Part shown: positions 25,078 to 31,797 of the stretch, in pieces
Position numbering within the stretch: the first letter of the stretch is position 1
Layout: every line of letters starts with the position of its first letter
DNA from: Nocardia carnea
Lineage (GTDB): Bacteria; Actinomycetota; Actinomycetes; Mycobacteriales; Mycobacteriaceae
Direction of reading: 5' to 3'
Length of the DNA stretch: 32,912 nt
Assembly: GCF_029869215.1 (NCBI RefSeq)
Contig: NZ_JARWPM010000347.1
Span: 1 to 32,912 of the forward strand
The notes under the pieces: model-generated
What the model was told of the DNA's origin: nothing
Database searches by the model: none
What the model saw: the letters and a program-made list of their open reading frames with translations, nothing else
Position numbers and translations under genes: made by a program

Positions 25078-26108
25078 CCGGCGAAGCGCGAGCCGGACTC
25101 GACCGAACGGAATCGGATGGTGACATCGGTACCCCGCGGACCGTCCGGCGCCGGTCGCGCCGAGCACTGCTGATCGTTACCGCCGGTGTCGCCGCGGCGA
25201 CGCTGGCCTGGCTCGTGCTGCGCGACACTTCGCCCGTGGGCCATTTCGACTCGGCCGGCGACAAGGATCGTTACCTGGCGGCGTACGGCGAGGCGATGCG
25301 GGAGATGCCCGAACCGGAGCGGGTTCTGGACGTGCGGACCGGCTACGGAATCGTCCGCGTGTACCGATACGCCGGGCCCGCCGCGGCCGCCGACCGGGAA
25401 CCGTTCCTCCTGCTCCCCGGAACGCGTTCGGGCGCACCGGTATTCGCCGCGAATATGCCGGGTCTGCTGGCGCAGCGCCCGGTGTACGCGCTGGACCTGC
25501 TGGGTGAACCCGGTATGAGCGTGCAGGACCGTCCGATCGAAACCCACGCCGACCAGGCTCGCTGGCTGCACGAGGTGCTGCTCGCGCTGCCCGAACCGGG
25601 CTTCCACCTGGTCGGGCTCTCGATCGGTGGCTGGACCGCGGCCAACCTCGCCGTCCATCACCCCGAGAAGGTAGCGAGTCTGATCCTGGTAGAGCCGGTG
25701 CAGACCTTTTCCGGGCTTTCCACGGAGCTGATCCTGCGGTCGTTGCCGGCGAGCGTGAGCTGGTTCCCGAAATCGTGGCGGGACAGTTTCACCAGCTGGA
25801 CCGCCGGCGGCGCACCGGTCGAGGACGTCCCGGCCGCCCGGATGATCGAGGCCGGGATGTCCACGTACACAATGAAATTACCGCAACCGGGCCTGATCGC
25901 ACCGGAACGGCTGCGCGCACTGGACCTGCCGGTGCTGGCGATCATCGCCGGCGACTCACCGATGCACGACAGTGCCGCCGCGGCCCGGACCGCCCGGGAG
26001 AATCTGCGCCACGGCACGGTCCATGTCTATCCGGGCGCCTCCCACGCGATCAACGGTGAACACCCGGACCGGATCGCCGCCGATATCGCGGACTTCCTCG
26101 CCGGCTAG
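25056..26108 (+). CDS. Membrane-anchored alpha/beta hydrolase
   Basis: A 350-residue hydrolase with one N-terminal transmembrane helix (~37-55) preceded by RRRSRR, so the catalytic domain is probably outside the membrane. The nucleophile S189 is in GLSIGGW, the acid is probably D300 (IIAGDSP) and the histidine H330 (GASHAING); LLLPGTRSG supplies the oxyanion strand. The ATG at 25056 lies inside the end of the MerR gene with AAGGAG upstream. A GTG at 25074 overlapping the MerR stop (GTGA) is the alternative and would leave the helix intact. The substrate is unknown. It is convergent with the aldo/keto reductase gene. Confidence 0.88.
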   Translation: MPTHAEVTGEARAGLDRTESDGDIGTPRTVRRRSRRALLIVTAGVAAATLAWLVLRDTSPVGHFDSAGDKDRYLAAYGEAMREMPEPERVLDVRTGYGIVRVYRYAGPAAAADREPFLLLPGTRSGAPVFAANMPGLLAQRPVYALDLLGEPGMSVQDRPIETHADQARWLHEVLLALPEPGFHLVGLSIGGWTAANLAVHHPEKVASLILVEPVQTFSGLSTELILRSLPASVSWFPKSWRDSFTSWTAGGAPVEDVPAARMIEAGMSTYTMKLPQPGLIAPERLRALDLPVLAIIAGDSPMHDSAAAARTARENLRHGTVHVYPGASHAINGEHPDRIAADIADFLAG

Positions 26109-26169
26109 CCGGCATCCCTCCGTGTGGTGAACCGGCCGGCCCCGACGTCGTCTCGCGAAACCAGGAGTG

Positions 26170-27099
26170 TCAGGGCCGGCGCAGGCGGTTGAGGAACCCC
26201 CGCACCCCGGCGGCAGGCTCGATCGCGTTCAGGCGGGCCATCTGTTCCGCGTCCAGTTCGACCACGCCCGCGGCGATGTTCTGTTCGAGGTGCGCGATCG
26301 ACGTCGTACCCGGAATGAGCAGGATATTCGGCGCGTGGTGCAGCAGCCAGGCCAGGCCGACCCCGGCAGGGCCGGCACCCACCTCTTCCGCGACCTGCTG
26401 GACCACGGGCTCATGGGTGACCTTCGCCAACCCGGGCATGGCGCCACCCAGCGGAAAGTACGGAACCCAGGCGATGCCCTCGGCGCGGGCCAGGTCCAGG
26501 ACGGGTTCCTGTTTGCGGGAGGTCAGGCTGTACTGGTTCTGTACACAGGCAATCCCGGCGGGCAGCGCGGTGCGTAATTCGTCCGCGCTGACGGTGCTCA
26601 GCCCGATGTGGCCGATCAGGCCCTCGTCACGCAGGGCGATCAGCTCGGCCATCTGGTCGTCGAACTTCACCATCTGGCTCGGGGCGAGCGGGAACGACCC
26701 GGGCGGGATGCGGCGCATGTTGACCACGTCCAAGCGTTCGAGCGAAAGGCTGCGCAAGTTGTCGTGTACTTGCGCACGCAGTTGTTCGGGCCGCTGGGCG
26801 GGCATCAGCGGCATGGGGCCCCGCCGGGGCGGGCGGGCGCCGACCTTGGTCACGACCACCACGTCCGGTTCGGCGCCCACGGTGTCGGCGAGATAGCGGT
26901 TGGCGGTGCCGTCGCCGTAGAAATGCGCGGTGTCGAAATGGTTCACGCCCAGCTCGTACGCGCGGCGCAGCACCGTGCGCGCCGCGTCCGGATCCGTCAT
27001 GCGAGGCAGTTGCATCGCGCCGTATCCGATACGTGCGACCTCGCGCCCGGCCAGGGTGAAGGAGCTGCCGGGGCGCGCGGGTGTGGTGGGGTCGGGCAT
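26170..27099 (-). CDS. Aldo/keto reductase
   Basis: A 309-residue (beta/alpha)8 oxidoreductase of the AKR family, NADPH-dependent. Of the catalytic tetrad, D56 (FDTAHFYG), Y61 and K85 (VVTKVG) are present. The position of the histidine reads N-M-R (DVVNMRRIPP, 127-129), so the fourth residue is replaced. GVGLAWLLHHAPNILLIPGTT and the late HLEQNIAA are the usual cofactor-binding motifs. The start at ATG 27099 has AGAGGG upstream; an ATG at 27126 would also fit. It is divergent from a TetR gene with two palindromes between, so it is very likely its target. Confidence 0.9.
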   Translation of the reverse strand: MPDPTTPARPGSSFTLAGREVARIGYGAMQLPRMTDPDAARTVLRRAYELGVNHFDTAHFYGDGTANRYLADTVGAEPDVVVVTKVGARPPRRGPMPLMPAQRPEQLRAQVHDNLRSLSLERLDVVNMRRIPPGSFPLAPSQMVKFDDQMAELIALRDEGLIGHIGLSTVSADELRTALPAGIACVQNQYSLTSRKQEPVLDLARAEGIAWVPYFPLGGAMPGLAKVTHEPVVQQVAEEVGAGPAGVGLAWLLHHAPNILLIPGTTSIAHLEQNIAAGVVELDAEQMARLNAIEPAAGVRGFLNRLRRP

Positions 27100-27134
27100 A
27101 TCGGAGGCCCTCTCTGGTGAGATCATGGAACCTG

Positions 27135-27154
27135 AACCGGAGGAACCTCCGGTT
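27135..27154. promoter_or_regulatory. TetR operator O1 (perfect 20-bp palindrome)
   Basis: AACCGGAGGAACCTCCGGTT has perfect 9-bp arms with an AA centre. It lies between the divergent aldo/keto reductase and TetR genes, 35 bases before the reductase ATG, where binding would block its transcription. Confidence 0.7.
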
Positions 27155-27170
27155 GATGCCAGCATGCCAC

Positions 27171-27190
27171 AACCGGAGGACCCTCCGCTA
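27171..27190. promoter_or_regulatory. TetR operator O2 (degenerate copy)
   Basis: AACCGGAGGACCCTCCGCTA repeats the O1 left arm exactly and its right arm with two mismatches; the centres are 36 bases apart. It contains the GGAGGA ribosome site and touches the A of the TetR ATG, so binding would shut off the regulator's own gene. Confidence 0.6.
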
Positions 27191-27789
27191 TGGATGACCT
27201 ACCGCAGTCTCCGGAGACGTCCGTCTCCGCCACCCCGCGGCGCCGCCGCGCGGGCGCCGCACGCAACCGGGAGGCACTGCTCGACGCGGCCCGCGCGGCC
27301 CTGGCCGGCGGAGGCGGCTCCTTCTCCCTGGAAGCCGTGGCCCGGCAGGCAGGAGTCGGCATCGGCACCCTCTACCGCCACTTCCCCACCCGCGAGAAAC
27401 TCGTCACCGCCGCATATGAGGCCCAGGTCGAAGACCTCATCGACCAGGCCGGGATCCTTCTGGCGAACCTGCCGCCGAGGCAGGCCCTCCGAGAGTGGCT
27501 GGGCCACTTCGCCCGATTCGTGACGACCAAACACGGCATGCTCGACGCCCTGCGCATCACGCTGGTGGAGGACGCCGGAACACGCGATATCGAAGGCATC
27601 CGCGAGCGCATGGCGGCCGCGATCACCCCGATCCTGCAAGCCGGCGCGGCCGACGGATCTCTCCGGGGCGACGTTGCGGCCGGTGATGTCGTCCGCCTCG
27701 TCGGCGGGGCGCTGATGCCCGCCCGAGTCGGCACCGACCGGACCCAGCGCCTGCTCGACCTCGTCCTGGACGCACTGCGTCCGGTCTGA
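27190..27789 (+). CDS. TetR-family transcriptional repressor
   Basis: A 199-residue TetR protein. After an Arg-rich lead (RRRRAGAARNREALLDAARAAL) the HTH is FSLEAVARQAGVGIGTLYRHFPTREKL at about 45-71. The C-terminal ligand-binding and dimerisation domain is typical of the AcrR-like group in actinomycetes (LLANLPPRQALREWLGHF). The ATG at 27190 has GGAGGA upstream, within operator O2. It probably represses the divergent aldo/keto reductase and itself; the inducer may be a carbonyl compound handled by the reductase (inference). Confidence 0.9.
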   Translation: MDDLPQSPETSVSATPRRRRAGAARNREALLDAARAALAGGGGSFSLEAVARQAGVGIGTLYRHFPTREKLVTAAYEAQVEDLIDQAGILLANLPPRQALREWLGHFARFVTTKHGMLDALRITLVEDAGTRDIEGIRERMAAAITPILQAGAADGSLRGDVAAGDVVRLVGGALMPARVGTDRTQRLLDLVLDALRPV

Positions 27790-27961
27790 ATCCGGCGACG
27801 AGAGCCGCGCTGGGTGTGTGGCCTGTACTGGTGCCCTCGGGTGTCGAGAGACAAGTAAATTGGTAATTCTGTACAGGATCGGGGAGTGCGCGCCCGGCGC
27901 TCGGACTTCTGTACGGGGTCTTGGTGGAAGCGCCGGTCCGCTATGTAATCAGTGATTCGAA

Positions 27962-29326
27962 TCAGGCGGCCGTCGCGTGCTGCCGGGCCGGCCATCGGGG
28001 GTGCTCGGCGTCGATGACGAAAACGTGCGTGTGCCGGTACAGGCGGTCGCTCACGCGGACGGCATCGGCGAGCCGGGCGGGGTCGATGGTGCCGATTTCG
28101 TGGAGGTGGGTCAGCTCGGCGGGATCGTCACGGGGCCACAGCCGGATCGCGGCGGCGGCCCCGCCGGCGGCCAGCACCGCGAGGGCGAGCCAGGCCGTGG
28201 TGAGTCCAGCGGTCGTGGTCAGCCACCCCGTGAGCGGATAGGTGACCAGCCAGGCGACGTGGGACAGTGAGAACTGGGCGGCGAAGAGGGCCGGGCGATC
28301 CGCGGGCGTCGACGAGCGGCGCAGCACCTGGCCGGTCGGCGTGAGCACGGCGGCGGTGCCCGCACCGATGGTCGCCCAGATGGCCGTCGCGGCGCCGGAG
28401 CGCCAGTCACCGGCCTCGGCCGTGGTGAGCGCGACAGCGGCCACGAGGCCCGTGACCAGGACCGCGGCGCCGGTGACCATCACCGGACGGGCGCCGGTGC
28501 GGTCGAGGATCCGGGGCAGGATCAGCGCGCCGATCATCGTGCCGAAACCGTTGGCGGCGAGGAGTTTCGCCACATCGGCCGGATCACCGCCCAAGGTGTC
28601 CCGGGCGTAATTGACGGTGTTGACCATGACGATGGAGCCGGCGGCCGCGACGACGAGGTTGAGGCCGAGCAGGCCCCGCAAACGCGGTGTGGCCAGGAAG
28701 ATGCGCGTCCCCACCGCGATACGCGCGGCGAACGATCCTCCCGCAGCGGCATTCGCGTCCGGGATTCGGGTGCGCAGCACGAGTACGGCCGAGACGACGA
28801 ATCCGGCCGCGGTGCCGACGAACAACCAGTGGAAGCCCATCACGGCCAGTGCGGCCGCGGCGAGCAACGGGCTGAGCAGGGTTTCCATGGTTGCGGCGAG
28901 CTGCGCGGCCGACAGTGCCCTGGTGTAGTCGCGTTCGTCGGGGAGGATATCGGGAATCACGGCCTGATACGTGGGTGTGTAGGCGGCCGAGGCGGTTTGC
29001 AGTACCGCGATCAGCACGTAGATCTGCCAGATCTGGTCGACGAACGGCAGCGCCGAAACCACGCCCGCCCGAGCGATATTCAGTGCGACCAGCAACGGCC
29101 GGCGCGGGATGCGATCCGCGTAGGCGCCCACCACGGGTGCGACCGTGACATAGACGACCATCTTGATGGTGAGCGCGAGACCGAGTACGGCCGCCGCGTC
29201 GGCGCCGGCGAGTTCGTAGGCGAGCAACCCGAGGGCCACGGTGGTCAATCCGGTGCCGAACAGAGCCGAGACCTGGGCGATGAAAAGTCGTAGATACGCG
29301 CGGTTGCTGAACAGTGAGGTGATCAT
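27962..29326 (-). CDS. MFS transporter with His-containing C-terminal tail
   Basis: A 454-residue major facilitator with about 12 transmembrane helices (first LYLRLFIAQVSALFG, loop 2-3 GAYADRIPRRPLL). After the last helix a ~55-residue cytoplasmic tail has LTHLHEIGTID and then RLYRHTHVFVIDAEHPRWP. I associate this tail with actinobacterial MFS exporters found beside ArsR or copper genes. The ATG at 29326 has GGAGGG upstream, but that site is the right arm of an inverted repeat (29328-29397). The gene lies 113 bases downstream of copZ, same strand, suggesting a metal-linked export role. The substrate is not proven. The 172-base gap after the gene, facing the TetR gene, holds two TTCTGTAC direct repeats and no gene. 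Confidence 0.85.
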   Translation of the reverse strand: MITSLFSNRAYLRLFIAQVSALFGTGLTTVALGLLAYELAGADAAAVLGLALTIKMVVYVTVAPVVGAYADRIPRRPLLVALNIARAGVVSALPFVDQIWQIYVLIAVLQTASAAYTPTYQAVIPDILPDERDYTRALSAAQLAATMETLLSPLLAAAALAVMGFHWLFVGTAAGFVVSAVLVLRTRIPDANAAAGGSFAARIAVGTRIFLATPRLRGLLGLNLVVAAAGSIVMVNTVNYARDTLGGDPADVAKLLAANGFGTMIGALILPRILDRTGARPVMVTGAAVLVTGLVAAVALTTAEAGDWRSGAATAIWATIGAGTAAVLTPTGQVLRRSSTPADRPALFAAQFSLSHVAWLVTYPLTGWLTTTAGLTTAWLALAVLAAGGAAAAIRLWPRDDPAELTHLHEIGTIDPARLADAVRVSDRLYRHTHVFVIDAEHPRWPARQHATAA

Positions 29327-29327
29327 C

Positions 29328-29397
29328 GGGCCCTCCGGGCTCGGGCCGCTCAGTACGGTGCCTCGCCCGGCTGCGGGCGGACCGGCGCGGAGGGCCC
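29328..29397 (-). promoter_or_regulatory. Leader inverted repeat that can cover the MFS ribosome site
   Basis: In the minus-strand RNA, GGGCCCTCCG (29397-29388) can pair with CGGAGGGCCC (29337-29328), which contains the Shine-Dalgarno sequence one base before the ATG. Between the arms a smaller hairpin CGCCCG-CAGC-CGGGCG can form. A second near-copy of the upstream arm (GGGCCCTCTCCGG) precedes it. This may be an RBS-masking leader, or a terminator/attenuator after copZ. Confidence 0.45.
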
Positions 29398-29439
29398 GCC
29401 GGAGAGGGCCCGCGCGGGGTGGTGCTGTCGCGGCAGATG

Positions 29440-29640
29440 TTATTCGGTGACGGTGTAGCCGGCCCGGCCGACCGCGGACGCGATCAGATCGGGGCCGACC
29501 GGTTCGATGCTGTCGATGCCGACAGCTCCGGTGCCGAGGTCGACGGCGGTGACGCCGGGAACGCGCCCGACCTCTTCGCGTACCGACGCGGCGCAGCCGC
29601 CGCAGCTCATTGCGGAAACGGTTACAACGGTGGTGGTCAT
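29440..29640 (-). CDS. CopZ-like heavy-metal-associated (HMA) protein
   Basis: A 66-residue single HMA domain. The Cu(I)-binding motif is MSCGGCAASV with C13 and C16. The ferredoxin-like fold pattern follows (VPGVTAVDLGTGAVGID, ending AGYTVTE). It should act as a cytosolic copper chaperone. AGGAG lies before the ATG. It sits 40 bases downstream of the His-rich protein gene, behind the copper operator, and upstream of the MFS gene, so the three probably form one operon. No CopA ATPase follows, which is the usual partner. Confidence 0.92.
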   Translation of the reverse strand: MTTTVVTVSAMSCGGCAASVREEVGRVPGVTAVDLGTGAVGIDSIEPVGPDLIASAVGRAGYTVTE

Positions 29641-29680
29641 GATTTCTCCTGTTCGGTGATTCTTCGGTGGTGTGGAGTGG

Positions 29681-30487
29681 TCAGCGGGCGGCGATCAGGG
29701 TGAACGCCGCGGTGCGCACGGTCCCGCGGTGCTCGAAATCGAGGAACAGCCGGTAGGTCCCGGGGCCGGGGGCCGCGGTGTGAAACGCGATATCGGGTCC
29801 GGCCGGGGTGATGCCGTCCCCGGGTTCGCCGTTGGGGTGGACGTGGACATAGGCGAGATCTCCGGCGCGCAGCACGACCAGGTGTCCGTAGGCGCCGAGG
29901 TAGGGGGCGAGATCGGTGACCGGGGCGCCGTCCTTGTGAACGGTGAACGTGAGCGTCCGGCCGGTATCCGGAACCAGTTCGCCGTCGAGGGTCACCTCGT
30001 AGCCGTCGATCGTGACCGTGCGGTTCGCCGTGGGGACCGGGTGGGGGTCGTACTGTCCCGCGACCGCGAGGTCGGCGCCGAGGGTGATGGTGCGTCCCAG
30101 CGCCCGGGGTGCGATATCGGTGAATACCCGGTAGGCGCCCGGCTCGCTCAGCGCGAGGCGGATCCACCAGGTGCCGTGCTCGTCCCGGACGGGGTGGACG
30201 TGCTGGAACCCGGTCAGCTCCCGGCGCACCACGATCAGGTGGAGTTCGCGTTCGTGAATCGGGTCGAACTCGGTCACCGCCGCACCGTCCGGGCCCAGGA
30301 TCCGGAAACGGAACTCGAGCTCGCCGGTGGTGGCGATCGGAGTCTCGAGCGCGAGGGTGTAACCCGCTTCGGTGATCTGCAATCCACCGGCGCCCGGGCC
30401 GGCGTGTGCGGCGTGGGCGTCCCGGGCGTGGTGGGCGTGGCCGCCGTGAGCACCCGCTGCGTGGTCGGCGTGGGTGATGGCGTTCAT
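29681..30487 (-). CDS. His-rich copper-operon protein
   Basis: A 268-residue protein. The first 28 residues contain eight histidines (ITHADH, AHGGHAHHARDAH), a likely metal-binding tail. The rest is two beta-sandwich-like repeats: LHLIVVRRELTGFQHVHPV in the first and GHLVVLRAGDLAYVHVHPNG in the second, each with paired H-x-H, then YRLFLDFEHRGTVRTAAFTL. Relatives I recall occur in actinobacterial copper loci, usually exported. Here no signal peptide is visible, so it may be cytosolic or the start may be different. AGGAGG precedes the ATG. First gene of the operon, under the TACCC-N5-GGGTA operator; probably a copper store or carrier (inference). Confidence 0.8.
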   Translation of the reverse strand: MNAITHADHAAGAHGGHAHHARDAHAAHAGPGAGGLQITEAGYTLALETPIATTGELEFRFRILGPDGAAVTEFDPIHERELHLIVVRRELTGFQHVHPVRDEHGTWWIRLALSEPGAYRVFTDIAPRALGRTITLGADLAVAGQYDPHPVPTANRTVTIDGYEVTLDGELVPDTGRTLTFTVHKDGAPVTDLAPYLGAYGHLVVLRAGDLAYVHVHPNGEPGDGITPAGPDIAFHTAAPGPGTYRLFLDFEHRGTVRTAAFTLIAAR

Positions 30488-30532
30488 GACGGGCCTCCTG
30501 TGGTCGTTCTCGGTTCGACAACCGGAACAGTA

Positions 30533-30549
30533 ATACCCCTAGGGGGTAT
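30533..30549. promoter_or_regulatory. RicR/CsoR-type copper operator
   Basis: ATACCCC-TAG-GGGGTAT is a perfect palindrome matching the mycobacterial copper-repressor motif TACCC-N5-GGGTA (30534-30548). On the minus strand it lies between a -35-like TTGC and a -10-like TATTAC, 46 bases before the copper-protein ATG. A Cu(I)-released CsoR-family repressor would block this promoter. No csoR or ricR gene is in the window. Confidence 0.8.
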
Positions 30550-30613
30550 ACGCAAGGCCTGATTTCCACCCGCTCCGACCACCGTCGGCGGACGCTCGCC
30601 GTGGACGGTCGCG

Positions 30614-31540
30614 TCACCGCGTTTGGGGCGCGGTCACCTCCAAGTTCGCGCGATCCCAGCCGCCGGTGTCGGCGGCGGCCTCGTAGGTGGAGCGCAGGAA
30701 CTCCAGCACGGTGGCTTCCGGGTCGTCGGCGGTGCGCACGGCCTCGTAGGGAAGGATGAACTCGTGGATGGCGGGGTCGTAATAGCCCGCCGGCGGGCGG
30801 ATCGGTGTCTCGGTGTATCCGTCGGGTTCGGGGTAGGCGTAGGCGTAGAAACTGCCCTCGGCCGAGCCGCCGGGCCAGAAGCCGGAACTGGCCAGTTCGT
30901 GGGAATAGCCTTCGACCATCACCCAGTCGGCGCAGTTCGGGGCGCCCCCGGGATGCGGTGGGGCGGTGCGCCCGGAGAAGCGGGTATAGGCCAGGTCCAG
31001 CGCGCCCCAGAAGAAATGCACGGGGCTGGCCTTACCGGCGAACTCCCCGCGGAACCGGTTCAGGACACGGTCGGCCGCCACCAGCTGCCGCCAGAAGGTG
31101 TTGGCGTGGTCCCGGTCGTAGGCGGCGTGCGTGGTGTCTTCGGCGAACGGGATCGCGGGTTCCACCTCCACCGGTCTGGCCAGGATCGGGATATCGATTC
31201 CCAGCGCGGTCAGGGCGTCCATCAGCTCGGCGTAGAACGCGGCCACCGATTTGGGTTCCAGATTGATCCGGTGCCGCGCGCCGGTGCAGGACCGGATGTG
31301 CAGCTGGTGGTCGATGAAGTCGAATTCGATATCGAATACGCCGTGGTCGTAGGGGATCGCCGAGGTGGTCAAACCGCGGGCGGAGAGGTAGAAGGTGACC
31401 TGCCACCAGTGGTTGAGCATCGGGGCGCGGGCCAAGCGGAGTTTGCCGACCATCTGGGTCCACATGTGCAGGGTGTCGCGGGTGTCGGTCCACTCGTCCA
31501 CCCGCAAGGCCGGCCAGAGTTCGTTCGATGGGGTGCGCAT
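30614..31540 (-). CDS. DUF5996 family protein
   Basis: A 308-residue protein matching DUF5996 (Ava_C0101-like): WPALRVDEWTDTRDTLHMWTQ, HWWQVTFYLSARGLTT, then VHFFWGALDLAYTRFSGR and GFWPGGSAEGSFYAYAYPEP. It is rich in aromatic residues and histidines and has no signal peptide or membrane segment. No function is known for this family. The start at ATG 31540 has AAGGGAC upstream. Its stop is 64 bases from the copper operator, but it reads toward that operon and should not depend on it. It is divergent from the TipA-like MerR gene, which may control it. Confidence 0.85.
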   Translation of the reverse strand: MRTPSNELWPALRVDEWTDTRDTLHMWTQMVGKLRLARAPMLNHWWQVTFYLSARGLTTSAIPYDHGVFDIEFDFIDHQLHIRSCTGARHRINLEPKSVAAFYAELMDALTALGIDIPILARPVEVEPAIPFAEDTTHAAYDRDHANTFWRQLVAADRVLNRFRGEFAGKASPVHFFWGALDLAYTRFSGRTAPPHPGGAPNCADWVMVEGYSHELASSGFWPGGSAEGSFYAYAYPEPDGYTETPIRPPAGYYDPAIHEFILPYEAVRTADDPEATVLEFLRSTYEAAADTGGWDRANLEVTAPQTR

Positions 31541-31590
31541 ATCCGTCCCTTCAGCTCGGTGGGCCCGGGGGATCGGGGCGGGCGGCTGTC

Positions 31591-31620
31591 TATCGGGCTC
31601 CGGCGGTGGCCGGAGCGATA
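31591..31620. repeat. Bulged inverted repeat between DUF5996 and MerR genes
   Basis: TATCG-(GG)-CTCCGG on the left pairs with CCGGAG-CGATA on the right around a seven-base loop: 11 pairs with a two-base bulge. It lies in the 257-base divergent gap. Its role is unknown; it is close to the DUF5996 promoter region. Confidence 0.35.
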
Positions 31621-31729
31621 CGCGGGCAACACCACGATTCTACGGCGCTACCAGCCTGAACAGCAGGTTCGCCGCCCGTCTGCCCGGCTCCCGTGCACCG
31701 CGTGCCGGATCGGGCGGGAGTACGCGGGC

Positions 31730-31760
31730 TTGAACCTGACGTAAGGTCAGGTCCTACCGT
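31730..31760 (+). promoter_or_regulatory. MerR-type promoter and operator
   Basis: TTGAAC (31730-31735) and TACCGT (31755-31760) are 19 bases apart, the long spacer that MerR-family activators correct by bending DNA. Inside lies a perfect dyad ACCTGAC-GTAAG-GTCAGGT (31734-31752). This is a textbook MerR-class autoregulated promoter for the gene starting at 31798. Confidence 0.75.
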
Positions 31761-31797
31761 CGGCGGCACCGGCGCACGGTGCGCCGGTGGAAGTGAG

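Noticed and set aside
27953..27964. Perfect palindrome TGATTCGAATCA at the MFS stop codon
   Set aside because: It overlaps the end of the coding sequence and lies between convergent genes; no operator role is likely, and it is short enough to be chance.
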